DNA of 38,592 nt, from positions 1 to 38,592 of the forward strand of contig CAMMQC010000014.1 in NCBI GenBank assembly GCA_946498975.1. The letters are read 5' to 3'. The stretch is from an uncultured Mycoplasmatota bacterium. GTDB taxonomy: Bacteria; Bacillota_I; Bacilli_A; RF39; UBA660. This document shows, piece after piece, positions 1-8,000 of this stretch. The stretch's first letter is position 1. Each line of letters opens with the position of its first letter. Under the pieces are notes generated by a model, which worked only from the letters and a program-made list of their open reading frames with translations, did not search any database and had not been told where the DNA came from. The position numbers were made by a program, and so were the translations under genes.

Positions 1-37
1 TATATAAGTTTAAATCAATACTACTTCTTTATAAATT

Positions 38-51
38 ATTTCCCGGGAAAT
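38..51. promoter_or_regulatory. Noc-binding site 1 (NBS)
   Basis: A perfect ATTTCCCGGGAAAT palindrome, identical to the Bacillus Noc-binding consensus. The symmetry extends to 34-55. Confidence 0.9.
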
Positions 52-94
52 AATTCTAGTACTTCTATATATAAAATCAAATACTTTCTTTATA

Positions 95-110
95 TGTTCC
101 ACGTGAAACA
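95..110. promoter_or_regulatory. parS site 1
   Basis: TGTTCCACGTGAAACA, identical to the Bacillus subtilis 16-bp parS consensus bound by Spo0J/ParB. Confidence 0.94.
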
Positions 111-162
111 TTAAATATTGTTACAATATATAAGTTTAAATCAATACATTTCTTTACAAATT

Positions 163-176
163 ATTTCCCGGGAAAT
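163..176. promoter_or_regulatory. Noc-binding site 2 (NBS)
   Basis: A perfect ATTTCCCGGGAAAT palindrome, 125 bp from site 1. Confidence 0.9.
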
Positions 177-219
177 AATTTCAATACTTCTCAATATAAA
201 ATTAAAAATTTTCTTTATA

Positions 220-235
220 TGTTCCACGTGAAACA
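220..235. promoter_or_regulatory. parS site 2
   Basis: TGTTCCACGTGAAACA, 125 bp from parS site 1. Confidence 0.94.
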
Positions 236-288
236 TTAGATACTATCACAATATATAGATTTAAATTCATATTATTTCTTTATAGATT

Positions 289-302
289 ATTTCCCGGGAA
301 AT
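289..302. promoter_or_regulatory. Noc-binding site 3 (NBS)
   Basis: A perfect ATTTCCCGGGAAAT palindrome, 126 bp from site 2. Confidence 0.9.
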
Positions 303-345
303 AATTTCTGTCCTTCTCTATAAAAAATTAAATACTTTCTTTATA

Positions 346-361
346 TGTTCCACGTGAAACA
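346..361. promoter_or_regulatory. parS site 3
   Basis: TGTTCCACGTGAAACA, 126 bp from parS site 2. Confidence 0.94.
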
Positions 362-413
362 TTAAGTACTATTATTATATATAAGTTCAAATAAATACTT
401 TTCTTTACAAATT

Positions 414-427
414 ATTTCCCGGGAAAT
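414..427. promoter_or_regulatory. Noc-binding site 4 (NBS)
   Basis: A perfect ATTTCCCGGGAAAT palindrome, 125 bp from site 3. Confidence 0.9.
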
Positions 428-470
428 AATTTCAGTACATCTTTATATAAAATTAAACATTTTCTTTATA

Positions 471-486
471 TGTTTCACGTGAAACA
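471..486. promoter_or_regulatory. parS site 4 (fully symmetric variant)
   Basis: TGTTTCACGTGAAACA. It differs from the other three by C to T at position 5, which makes the palindrome perfect. It is the site nearest gyrA, 17 bp past the end of the gyrA terminator. Confidence 0.94.
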
Positions 487-502
487 TATATCACAATTTA
501 AC

Positions 503-527
503 AAAAAAAAAGAAGAAATTATTCTTC
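503..527 (-). terminator. gyrA terminator
   Basis: Read on the minus strand, arms GAAGAA and TTCTTC (522-527 and 512-517) enclose a 4-nt loop and are followed by nine T (511-503). The gyrA stop codon lies within the hairpin. It separates the gyrase transcript from the parS/NBS array. Confidence 0.75.
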
Positions 528-2963
528 AGTAACAATTTCTTCTTCATCTTTATCCACAACTGTAACTGTTGCTACCTTTTGTTCGTCTTTCAAATGAATC
601 AATCTAACTCCTTGTGTTGCCCTCTTCAAAGTAGATATCTGTTCCATTGGCATTCGCATAACAACACCACTATCAGTAATAATCATTACATCCTTCTTGT
701 CACTTTCATCAGCACCTACACAATTAAGAGAAATCATAGAACCATTTTTATCAGTCATATTTAAAGCCTTAACACCTTTACTACCTCTATGAGTTAGTCT
801 ATATTCGTTAATACTTGTTTTCTTACCATACCCATTCTCAGTAACAATTAACACTTCTTGGTTATCAGTAACAACATTTGCACCTACAACAATACTTCCA
901 TCAAGATCAATTCCTTTAACACCAGAAGTACCACGACCCATAGAACGTATTTCATTTTCCACAAATCTAACCATTCTACCATTACTTGCACCGATTATAA
1001 CTTCATTTTCACCAGTAGTTTTATCCACAGCTATTAATTCATCATTATCTTTAAGTACTATCGCAATCTTTCCACTCTTACGAATATTATCGAATTCTTT
1101 TATCTCAGTACGTTTAACAAGACCATTTCTAGTAACAAACAACAAATATTTATAGTTTTCCACAGAAGGGTCTAAGCACACTATCGAACTAATGTTCTCG
1201 CCGTTTTCTAGAGATAATAAATTAACCACAGGTAGACCTTTAGATTGACGACTAAACTCTGGAATCTCATATCCTTTAAGTCTATACACTCTTCCTTTAT
1301 TAGAGAAGAATAAGATATAATCGTGTGTTTTCATTGAAATTAAATGCTTAACAAAGTCTTCTTCATTAGTAGCCATTCCTTTAATACCAACGCCTCCACG
1401 ATTCTGACTCTTATAAGTGTCCGCTCTTAATCTCTTAATATAACCTTTATTAGTTAAAGTTATAATAACATCTTCTACTGGAATTAAAGACTCATCTTCA
1501 ATATATTCAATCGCTGTCATATCAATATTAGTTCTTCTATCATCACCGTATTTATCTTTAATTTCTAGAAGTTCTGTCTTAATAACATTAAGAATCTTAG
1601 CATCACTACTTAAAATATCTTTTAAGTTTGCAATTAATTCAAGTAAATCATTAAGTTCATTTTCAATCTTTTCTCTTTCTAAACCAGTTAATCTTCTAAG
1701 TCTCATCTCTAAAATTGCATTCGCTTGAATCTCACTCAAACCAAACTTACTCATTAAGCCATTTCTAGCCTCTTCATCAGACTTAGAACCTCTAATTAAC
1801 TTAATTACTTCATCAATATGATCTAATGCTATCTTTAAACCTTCTAATATATGAACACGTTTTTCAGCATTATCTAAATCAAATTTAGTTCTTCTAATAA
1901 TAACTTCTCTTTGGAAATCAATATATTTTGCAATAATATCCTTTAAACCTAATGTTTTAGGAACACCCTGGTCTAACATTAAGAAGATTATTCCATAACT
2001 AGTTTGAAATTGTGTATGTTTATAAAGCTTATTTAACACAACTTGCGCATTTGCATCCTTCTTCAACGTAATAGTTATCTTAATACCATCTTTTAAATCA
2101 GAATGATAATCAGAAATACCTTCTATTGTCTTATTATGAACAAGTTCTGCTACTTTGTTCTTTAATTCAGAAGTATTAACACCATAAGGAACTTCATCAA
2201 TAATTATATATTGTCTACCATTCTTCTCTTCAATTTGCGCCTTACTTCTAATAGTAATAGTACCTCTACCAGTCTCATAAGCCTTTTTTATACCACTATT
2301 TCCAAGAATTGATGCCCCAGTTGGAAAATCTGGACCTTTAATATATTGCATTAAACCATCTACATCAATATCAGGATTATCAATGTATGCAACACAACCA
2401 TCTATAACCTCTTTTAAGTTATGAGGAGGTATATTTGTTGCCATACCAACTGCAATACCAGTTGTACCATTAACTAAAATATTAGGAAAACGTGATGGTA
2501 AAACTACAGGTTCTTTAGAAGATTCATCAAAGTTAGACATAAAGTCAACTGTATTTTTATTAATATTTCTTAAAAGTTCAAGAGAAATCTTTGAAAGTCT
2601 AGCTTCAGTATAACGCATCGCTGCAGCCCCGTAACCTTCAATATTACCAAAGTTTCCGTGCCCATCAATTAACATATATCTATAAGAGAAATCCTGGGCC
2701 ATTCTAACCATCGCTTCATAAATTGAACTGTCTCCGTGTGGATGATAATTACCCATAACCTCTCCTACTGTCTTAGCACACTTTTTATGAGGTTTATCAG
2801 GAGTATAACCAGACTCATACATTGAATATAAAATACGACGATGAACAGGTTTTAAACCATCTCTTAAATCAGGTATCGCTCTTGATGTAATAACACTCAT
2901 CGAATAATCAAGAAAAGAATCTTTTACTTCTTTTACAATATTATTTTGTTCCAATCTATCCAT
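519..2963 (-). CDS. gyrA: DNA gyrase subunit A
   Basis: This is the breakage-reunion subunit of gyrase, which with GyrB introduces negative supercoils. The 814-aa protein has normal length. The N-terminal winged-helix domain carries the catalytic tyrosine (Tyr118 in [10 protein letters not shown]) and the quinolone-determining segment [10 protein letters not shown] (about 74-83, with Ser80 and Glu83, the sensitive-type residues). The C-terminal beta-pinwheel carries a degenerate GyrA box, QNRGGVG rather than the Q(R/K)RGG(R/K)G form. That box and the DGHGNFG segment favour GyrA over ParC, as does position next to gyrB. The start ATG follows AGGAGGT, which overlaps the gyrB stop codon 10 bp upstream, so the two are co-transcribed and probably translationally coupled. 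The last third of the gene contains four DnaA-box-like 9-mers. Confidence 0.98.
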   Translation of the reverse strand: MDRLEQNNIVKEVKDSFLDYSMSVITSRAIPDLRDGLKPVHRRILYSMYESGYTPDKPHKKCAKTVGEVMGNYHPHGDSSIYEAMVRMAQDFSYRYMLIDGHGNFGNIEGYGAAAMRYTEARLSKISLELLRNINKNTVDFMSNFDESSKEPVVLPSRFPNILVNGTTGIAVGMATNIPPHNLKEVIDGCVAYIDNPDIDVDGLMQYIKGPDFPTGASILGNSGIKKAYETGRGTITIRSKAQIEEKNGRQYIIIDEVPYGVNTSELKNKVAELVHNKTIEGISDYHSDLKDGIKITITLKKDANAQVVLNKLYKHTQFQTSYGIIFLMLDQGVPKTLGLKDIIAKYIDFQREVIIRRTKFDLDNAEKRVHILEGLKIALDHIDEVIKLIRGSKSDEEARNGLMSKFGLSEIQANAILEMRLRRLTGLEREKIENELNDLLELIANLKDILSSDAKILNVIKTELLEIKDKYGDDRRTNIDMTAIEYIEDESLIPVEDVIITLTNKGYIKRLRADTYKSQNRGGVGIKGMATNEEDFVKHLISMKTHDYILFFSNKGRVYRLKGYEIPEFSRQSKGLPVVNLLSLENGENISSIVCLDPSVENYKYLLFVTRNGLVKRTEIKEFDNIRKSGKIAIVLKDNDELIAVDKTTGENEVIIGASNGRMVRFVENEIRSMGRGTSGVKGIDLDGSIVVGANVVTDNQEVLIVTENGYGKKTSINEYRLTHRGSKGVKALNMTDKNGSMISLNCVGADESDKKDVMIITDSGVVMRMPMEQISTLKRATQGVRLIHLKDEQKVATVTVVDKDEEEIVTEE
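550..1164 (-). promoter_or_regulatory. Cluster of four DnaA-box-like 9-mers inside gyrA
   Basis: TTATCCACA occurs at 550-558 and 1021-1029, and TTTTCCACA at 955-963 and 1156-1164, all in the same orientation on the plus strand. They fall in coding sequence (two encode Val-Asp-Lys), so codon constraint may account for them. The density and closeness to the parS/NBS array are the reason for listing. DnaA binding is inferred. Confidence 0.4.
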
Positions 2964-2973
2964 AACTTACCTC

Positions 2974-4896
2974 CTAAACATCTATTGTTGCATAAGTAGC
3001 ATTTTCTTCAATAAACTCACGTCTTGGAGCTACTTCTTCACCCATAAGCTCAGAAAATACTTCATCCGCTGCAACTGCATCATCTATTGTTATTTGTCTT
3101 AAAACACGTTTACTAATATCCATAGTTGTTTCATTTAACTCTTCAGCATCCATTTCTCCTAAACCTTTCATACGAGTTATTTCATATTTTGTATTAGGAG
3201 CAAGTGTTGCCAAATATTCATCACGTTCTGCTAAATCCAAAACATACTTACGTGTCTTACCATGAGTAATTCTAAATAGTGGAGGTTGTGCCGCATAGAC
3301 ATGACCTTCTTCAACAATAGGTCTAAAGAAACGATAAAATAATGTTAAAAGTAAAACTCTAATATGTGAACCATCAACATCAGCATCGGTCATTATAATA
3401 ATTTTATTATAACGAAGTTTAGAAATATCAAACTCTTCTCCTATTCCTGTACCAAAAGCTGTAATAATAGTTCTAATTTCTTCGTTAGATAAAGCTCTAT
3501 CAAGTCTTGCTTTCTCAACATTTAAAATCTTACCACGTAAAGGTAAAATCGCTTGTGTCATACTATTTCTTCCTTTAATAGCAGAACCACCTGCAGAGTC
3601 CCCCTCAACTAAGAATATTTCACATTCTCCCGCATCTTTACTCTTACAATCATTAAGTTTACCCCATACATTAGTCATATCTAAGTCACCCTTACGACGA
3701 GTTAACTCTCTTGCTTTCTTCGCTGCAACTCTAGCACGTGAAGCAGTTATACACTTTTCTATAATAATTTTCGCTTCATCAGGATGTTCTAATAAAAATC
3801 TTTCAAATGGTTCTGAAAAAATCTTATCAGCAACACTTCTAACTTCACTATTACCAAGTTTTGTTTTAGTCTGACCTTCAAACTGAGGATTAGGATGTTT
3901 AATTGATATTATCATTGTAATACCTTCTTTTACATCATCACCTGTTAAAGAATCATCTTTATCTTTTAATAAATTATTATTTTGTGCATACTTATTTAAA
4001 ATTCTTGTTAATGCACGTCTTACACCATCTTCATGAGTACCACCTTCTGGTGTTGTAATATTATTAACAAATGAATAAATAGAAGCATTATATGATTCAT
4101 TATATTGTAATGCAACCTCTAATGATATATCATTCATAACTCCAGATATATCAATGATTGTAGGATGAATTGCATTCTTATTTTTATTAAGCATCTCTAC
4201 ATACTCACGAATACCACCTTCATAATGGAAACTATCTTTTTTAGGATCTTCCCTATCATCATATAAAGTAATACGAAGTCCTCTATTTAAAAATGCTAAC
4301 TCACGAAGTCTTGTTTTCAAAATATCATAATCATATACAGTAGTATCAGTAAATATTTGATCATCTGGTTTAAAAGTTACAGTAGTACCAGTTCTATTAA
4401 TATCACATTCTTCTATCACTTTTAAAGCTTCTACAGGTTTTCCTCCTGTTTGATATCTTTGGTAATATACTTTTCCACCACGATAAACTTTAACTTCTAA
4501 CCAATCAGATAAAGCATTAACTACACTAGCACCAACACCGTGTAGTCCACCTGATACTTTATATCCTCCACCACCGAACTTACCTCCAGCATGAAGCACT
4601 GTATAAACAGTTTCTACTGTACTCTTACCAGTTTTAGGATGAATATCAACAGGAATACCTCTACCATCATCTTTTACCGTAATACTATTATCTTTATTAA
4701 TAGTAACTTCAATATGTGTACAATATCCTGCTAAAGCTTCATCAATAGCATTATCAACAATCTCCCATACCAAATGATGAAGTCCCCTAGAACTAGTAGA
4801 ACCAATATACATACCAGGTCTTTTTCTAACAGCTTCTAATCCTTCAAGTACCTGTATTGCTGAAGAATCATAATTATTCTCTACTTTTTCTTCCAT
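2974..4896 (-). CDS. gyrB: DNA gyrase subunit B
   Basis: This is the ATPase subunit of gyrase, 640 aa and full length. The N-terminal GHKL ATP-binding domain shows [20 protein letters not shown] and the glycine-rich [15 protein letters not shown] lid. The transducer domain has [12 protein letters not shown]. The TOPRIM metal-binding site follows as [12 protein letters not shown] and [11 protein letters not shown], then the GyrB tail RMKGLGEMD. The start ATG lies 3 bp after the recF stop, and its ribosome-binding site (GGAGAGGAG) is formed by the last recF codons, so recF-gyrB-gyrA form one operon. TOPRIM residues that distinguish GyrB from ParE were not checked by alignment; the synteny with recF makes GyrB nearly certain. 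Confidence 0.98.
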   Translation of the reverse strand: MEEKVENNYDSSAIQVLEGLEAVRKRPGMYIGSTSSRGLHHLVWEIVDNAIDEALAGYCTHIEVTINKDNSITVKDDGRGIPVDIHPKTGKSTVETVYTVLHAGGKFGGGGYKVSGGLHGVGASVVNALSDWLEVKVYRGGKVYYQRYQTGGKPVEALKVIEECDINRTGTTVTFKPDDQIFTDTTVYDYDILKTRLRELAFLNRGLRITLYDDREDPKKDSFHYEGGIREYVEMLNKNKNAIHPTIIDISGVMNDISLEVALQYNESYNASIYSFVNNITTPEGGTHEDGVRRALTRILNKYAQNNNLLKDKDDSLTGDDVKEGITMIISIKHPNPQFEGQTKTKLGNSEVRSVADKIFSEPFERFLLEHPDEAKIIIEKCITASRARVAAKKARELTRRKGDLDMTNVWGKLNDCKSKDAGECEIFLVEGDSAGGSAIKGRNSMTQAILPLRGKILNVEKARLDRALSNEEIRTIITAFGTGIGEEFDISKLRYNKIIIMTDADVDGSHIRVLLLTLFYRFFRPIVEEGHVYAAQPPLFRITHGKTRKYVLDLAERDEYLATLAPNTKYEITRMKGLGEMDAEELNETTMDISKRVLRQITIDDAVAADEVFSELMGEEVAPRREFIEENATYATIDV

Positions 4897-4899
4897 ACT

Positions 4900-6015
4900 T
4901 TAACTCCTCTCCACTTTTCCATCATTAACTTTAAAGATAATTGCACTATCTAAAGTTTTCTTGGAAATATTTTTTAAATCAGTTGTTGTTATAATACTTT
5001 GAATATCTTCACTAACATATTTTAAAAGCTTATTTCTCTTATTTAAATCAAGTTCACTAAAAATATCATCTAAAAGAAGTACTGGATTACTACCATTATT
5101 TTCTTTAAATATTGGAATAGAAGAAAGTTTATAAGCTAGTACAGCACATTTCTGTTGCCCCTGAGATGCATAAATCTTCATATCAGTATTATTATCCATA
5201 ATAAAGCAAAAATCGTCTCGATGAGGCCCAAATAGCGTCATACCTGCACTTAATTCTCTTCTATAATTTTTTTTATAAGTATCATTTAAAGCTTTTCTTA
5301 TATCTTCTATTTCATAATTATTAATAACTATATTAGGTTTATATTCTATCTTTATAACTCTATTATCTTCTGTAATATTATTATAAATATCACTAATATA
5401 ACTATTAATTAAAGATAGATACTTGAATCTTTCTTGATAAATTAAAACAGCTTTCTCTACTAACTTATCTGTTAAAACATCTAAATAAGTCTTATCAGCT
5501 ATCCCATTAGTAAATAGAATTTTAAGATATTCATTACGTGTCTTTAAGATTTTATTATATTCATTATAAGTAACTAAATAAGAATAAGAAATTTGTGATA
5601 AAGTCATATTAAGTAAATTTCTTCTAATACTAGGTGATCCCTTTATAATATCTAAATCATTAGGTGTAAAAACAATAATATTTAAATTAGAAAGGTAATC
5701 AGCATATTTTTTTACTTTTTTAGAATTAACATAGATATCTTTTTCTTTCTCTAAAAACTCTATCTTTAAATCCTTTATCTGCTTATTATTTAAGACTCTA
5801 CCTTCTATAACTGCTTTCTTTTTATTAAACTTAATAACATCACAGTCTAATCCATTTCTAAAGGATTTAGTAAGTCCTAAAATAGCGATAGCTTCTAAAA
5901 TATTTGTCTTACCACTAGCATTGTTTCCAATAAAAATATTCATTTTACTACCTAAAGTTATATTAAATCTGTCATAATTACGAAAATTCGTAACTTTTAA
6001 TGACCTAATTATCAT
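4900..6015 (-). CDS. recF: DNA replication/repair ATPase RecF
   Basis: RecF is an SMC-like ATPase that helps load RecA at gaps through RecFOR. The protein is 371 aa, the usual length. Walker A is GNNASGKT at about 30-37, the signature motif is ASQGQQK, and Walker B is LLLDDIFSELD near the C-terminus. An in-frame stop 9 bp upstream of the start ATG fixes 6015 as the earliest start. The start has only a poor ribosome-binding site of its own, and a 10-codon upstream frame (6005-6037) with a good one overlaps it. The gene has its own extended -10 promoter after the comK-like terminator, and it reads directly into gyrB. Confidence 0.97.
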   Translation of the reverse strand: MIIRSLKVTNFRNYDRFNITLGSKMNIFIGNNASGKTNILEAIAILGLTKSFRNGLDCDVIKFNKKKAVIEGRVLNNKQIKDLKIEFLEKEKDIYVNSKKVKKYADYLSNLNIIVFTPNDLDIIKGSPSIRRNLLNMTLSQISYSYLVTYNEYNKILKTRNEYLKILFTNGIADKTYLDVLTDKLVEKAVLIYQERFKYLSLINSYISDIYNNITEDNRVIKIEYKPNIVINNYEIEDIRKALNDTYKKNYRRELSAGMTLFGPHRDDFCFIMDNNTDMKIYASQGQQKCAVLAYKLSSIPIFKENNGSNPVLLLDDIFSELDLNKRNKLLKYVSEDIQSIITTTDLKNISKKTLDSAIIFKVNDGKVERS

Positions 6016-6037
6016 AATTGCCTAAAAAAACGACCAT
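6005..6037 (-). CDS. Possible 10-residue leader peptide overlapping the recF start
   Basis: A TAGGTGAT ribosome-binding site (6048-6041) precedes an ATG at 6037 that opens the frame MVVFLGNYDN. Its TAG stop at 6007-6005 lies just inside recF, whose ATG is at 6015. Ribosomes ending here would be placed to restart at recF, which has a weak site of its own. That is inference; short frames with fair sites also arise by chance. Confidence 0.4.
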   Translation of the reverse strand: MVVFLGNYDN

Positions 6038-6082
6038 ATAATCACCTACACCCTATTTTAGTACTCCTATACACGCAAGAAT

Positions 6083-6091
6083 ATTATATCA
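6083..6091 (-). promoter_or_regulatory. recF-gyrBA promoter (extended -10)
   Basis: TGATATAAT on the minus strand is an extended -10 (TGnTATAAT), about 68 bp upstream of the recF start and downstream of the comK-like terminator. The -35 is weak. Confidence 0.55.
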
Positions 6092-6112
6092 TATTTACCC
6101 CTAAATAAACAG

Positions 6113-6137
6113 AAAAAAAGCAATTAATTTGCTTTTT
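6113..6137 (-). terminator. Terminator of the comK-like gene
   Basis: Arms AAAAAGCAA and TTGCTTTTT (6129-6137, 6115-6123) enclose a 5-nt loop followed by T residues on the minus strand. The gene's stop codon is in the loop. Confidence 0.75.
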
Positions 6138-6588
6138 CTGGTTTTTCTTTTCGATTTCTTATTATAGATTCCAACCTACTCGCTCTCATAACTTGATTAT
6201 TAAAAGAATAATATGAAACATCTACAGTAATTTTTTTATTATTTTTAAATAATATTTCTGTTTTATTATTACCAACTTTCCTATAATCTTTAATATTACT
6301 TAAAGAAATCCAACTACAACCCTCATCTAATGGACTGCTAGTAGGAAAAAAGATTATATTTCTTGTATCCTCTACTAATATGGGCAATTTATAGCTACTA
6401 TTTAAAATTTCTTTAGAACCATCTTTCCTTCCAGGATAAGAACTTCCAAAATATTTGCAACTATAATCAAGTATTTCAAGAGGTGTTTTAGTAACTTCAT
6501 ATTTACAATCATCCTCAAGAACCATTGAACTCCATATATCATCAGGCATTATAGCAAGTGTCTCATCGTTAATTTCATAATCTTTCAC
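6124..6588 (-). CDS. comK: ComK-like competence transcription factor, lacking the usual C-terminal tail
   Basis: ComK is the master activator of DNA-uptake genes in Bacillus. This 154-aa protein keeps the family's core: DYEINDETLAIMPDDI near the N-terminus, then PLEILDYSCKYFGSSYPGRKDGS, PILVEDTRNIIFFPT, CSWIS, and SYYSFNNQVMRASRL. B. subtilis ComK is 192 aa and ends in a segment with FMLYPKE needed for MecA/ClpCP recognition and for activation; here the protein stops about 38 residues earlier. The start is taken as GTG 6588, 4 nt after AAAGG; a TTG at 6615 is possible but lies on the GA-rich ribosome-binding stretch. It sits between dnaN and recF with its own terminator and a TATAAT upstream. 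Family recognition is by motif recall only. Confidence 0.8.
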   Translation of the reverse strand: MKDYEINDETLAIMPDDIWSSMVLEDDCKYEVTKTPLEILDYSCKYFGSSYPGRKDGSKEILNSSYKLPILVEDTRNIIFFPTSSPLDEGCSWISLSNIKDYRKVGNNKTEILFKNNKKITVDVSYYSFNNQVMRASRLESIIRNRKEKPEKAN

Positions 6589-6644
6589 GAAACCTTTTCC
6601 CCCTTTCAAAAGCAATTTTCTTTGCTTTGCTATCAGTCTACTAT

Positions 6645-6670
6645 ATTATATTGTCGAAAAAGGTATTTTT
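6645..6670 (-). promoter_or_regulatory. Possible comK promoter with one AT-box
   Basis: On the minus strand, TATAAT (6650-6645) lies about 57 bp upstream of the GTG start. Just upstream, AAAA-N5-TTTT (6670-6658) matches one half of a ComK K-box; a K-box needs two such AT-boxes and I do not see a clean second one. In AT-rich DNA a single match may be chance. Confidence 0.35.
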
Positions 6671-6683
6671 TTGTCACAAAACT

Positions 6684-6711
6684 AAAAAAAAAGTAAAATT
6701 TTCTTACTTTT
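6684..6711 (-). terminator. dnaN terminator
   Basis: Arms AAAAGTAA and TTACTTTT (6704-6711, 6689-6696) with a 7-nt loop, followed on the minus strand by a run of T reaching 6684. Confidence 0.7.
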
Positions 6712-6730
6712 TCCTTAAAATTTTCAATTT

Positions 6731-7858
6731 TTAATAAGTCCTAATAGGTAAAACTAACTGAGTTAAGCTTTCATCTTCTGAACTTTTTAATAAAATTGGT
6801 TTAATTTCTCCTACAAAATGTAATTCAACTGTCTCTGTATTAAAAGATTTTAAAGCATCCATCATATATTTAGAACTAAATGAAACTTTTACATCAATAT
6901 CTTGATCTTTAGTAATAGTCATCTTCTCTTCTACTCTACCAATCTCAGCACTAGATGATTTCATAATTAAATTATTTCCATCTGTTTCAAGTGTTACTGT
7001 ATTTTTATCTTTATCACTAGTTAAAATACTAACTCTATCAACTACATCATAAAAATTATTAATATTAAAATGCAATTTAACTAAGTAATCTTTAGGTAAA
7101 AGATTAGATGTATTAGGATATGTTCCATTAATTAATCTAGATTGAAATAAAAGATTTTGATACTTAAATAAAATCTTATTATTAAAGATATGAATCTCTA
7201 TCATCTCATCACTATCATCAATAATTCTTGTAAATTCTACTAAATTACGACTAGGAATTACAATATTTTGGTTTTCTTTACTTACTTTATCTAATTTAAT
7301 AACTTTTCTAGCTAATCTATAAGAATCTGTTGCATTACATTCTAACATATCTCCAGTTATATTAAAGTTAATACCATTTAATATCGCTTTATTCTCATCA
7401 ATAGAAGTTGCAAAAGCAGTTTGATTAACTATTTCTTTTAAAACACTAGGAGAAAGTTCTATATGACTTTTACTCTCCCCTAAATCTATATTAGGATATT
7501 CACTTTCACTAATACCATTTAAATTAAATTCACTATTCTCTGTATAAATAAGTATTTTAAGTTCATCTACTACTTCTATATTAATATATTTATCAGGTAA
7601 TTTTCTAACTATATCAGAAATATACTTACCTTGAATAATAATACTACCCTCTTCTTTTACTTTAATAATATCTTCATCATCACAGTTTATAAAAGTTTGA
7701 ATAGTAATATCATTATCACTAGCTGTTAAAACTAACTTTTTACTAGTAAGTTCAAATTTAATACCAGCTAAAACTGGAATAACATTCCTACTCGATATTG
7801 CCTTACTTACTTTATTAATCGCTTCCATTAACACTTCTTTTTTTATTGTAAATTTCAT
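6731..7858 (-). CDS. dnaN: DNA polymerase III beta subunit (sliding clamp)
   Basis: The clamp is a homodimeric ring that tethers replicative polymerase and many repair proteins to DNA. The 375-aa protein has the three-domain clamp length. It opens with MKFTIKKEVLMEAINKVSKAISSRNVIPVLAGI and ends with LTQLVLPIRTY, the conserved C-terminal strand of the hydrophobic partner-binding pocket. The start ATG follows AAGGAATAA. It lies directly downstream of dnaA, with a 142-bp gap holding an extended -10 promoter and DnaA boxes, and it ends in its own terminator, so it is separated from recF. Confidence 0.98.
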   Translation of the reverse strand: MKFTIKKEVLMEAINKVSKAISSRNVIPVLAGIKFELTSKKLVLTASDNDITIQTFINCDDEDIIKVKEEGSIIIQGKYISDIVRKLPDKYINIEVVDELKILIYTENSEFNLNGISESEYPNIDLGESKSHIELSPSVLKEIVNQTAFATSIDENKAILNGINFNITGDMLECNATDSYRLARKVIKLDKVSKENQNIVIPSRNLVEFTRIIDDSDEMIEIHIFNNKILFKYQNLLFQSRLINGTYPNTSNLLPKDYLVKLHFNINNFYDVVDRVSILTSDKDKNTVTLETDGNNLIMKSSSAEIGRVEEKMTITKDQDIDVKVSFSSKYMMDALKSFNTETVELHFVGEIKPILLKSSEDESLTQLVLPIRTY

Positions 7859-8000
7859 TATTTATTCCTTCTTTCTTAATATATATTTTTATTTATAGAG
7901 TGGAAAATGTGGAAAACTACAATTTTCCTTTATATTATAGCATAAATTTTTAAAGCAACGCTTGTGGATAAAAAGTTTAAAACTAAAACTTATCAACATC
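7859..8000. other. dnaA-dnaN intergenic part of oriC: DnaA boxes and AT-rich stretch
   Basis: A perfect DnaA box lies at 7964-7972 (TTATCCACA on the minus strand), with near-boxes at 7908-7916 (TTTTCCACA) and 7899-7907 (TTTTCCACT) in the same orientation. Between them, 7921-7960 is very AT-rich and is a candidate unwinding element, matching Bacillus where unwinding occurs between dnaA and dnaN. The same gap carries the dnaN promoter. Confidence 0.7.
7934..7942 (-). promoter_or_regulatory. dnaN promoter (extended -10)
   Basis: TGCTATAAT on the minus strand, about 75 bp upstream of the dnaN start. The perfect DnaA box at 7964-7972 falls just upstream, near the -35 zone, so DnaA could influence it. 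Confidence 0.55.

Larger units (their letters stand above)
1..502. repeat. Tandem array of four ~125-bp units, each with one Noc-binding site and one parS
   Basis: Four tandem units begin near 1, 127, 252 and 378. Each holds an ATTTCCCGGGAAAT palindrome (centres 44.5, 169.5, 295.5, 420.5) and, exactly 58 bp further on, a parS palindrome (centres 102.5, 227.5, 353.5, 478.5), so the period is 125, 126 and 125 bp. The flanks are AT-rich and have drifted between units, while a 20-bp core around each Noc site and 15 of the 16 parS bases are unchanged, which suggests selection on the palindromes. The first unit starts at the window edge, so the array may continue to the left. The stretch has no open reading frame. 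Site identities rest on the known consensus sequences of Spo0J/ParB and Noc in Bacillus. Their interleaving is seen directly; the joint function is inferred. Confidence 0.93.

Noticed and set aside
1..502. CRISPR-like repeat array
   Set aside because: Period ~125 bp with most of each unit similar between copies and no unique spacers; the short repeated cores are parS and NBS palindromes.
3735..3740. CACGTG core in gyrB as a possible parS
   Set aside because: Four mismatches to the 16-bp parS when aligned; within coding sequence.
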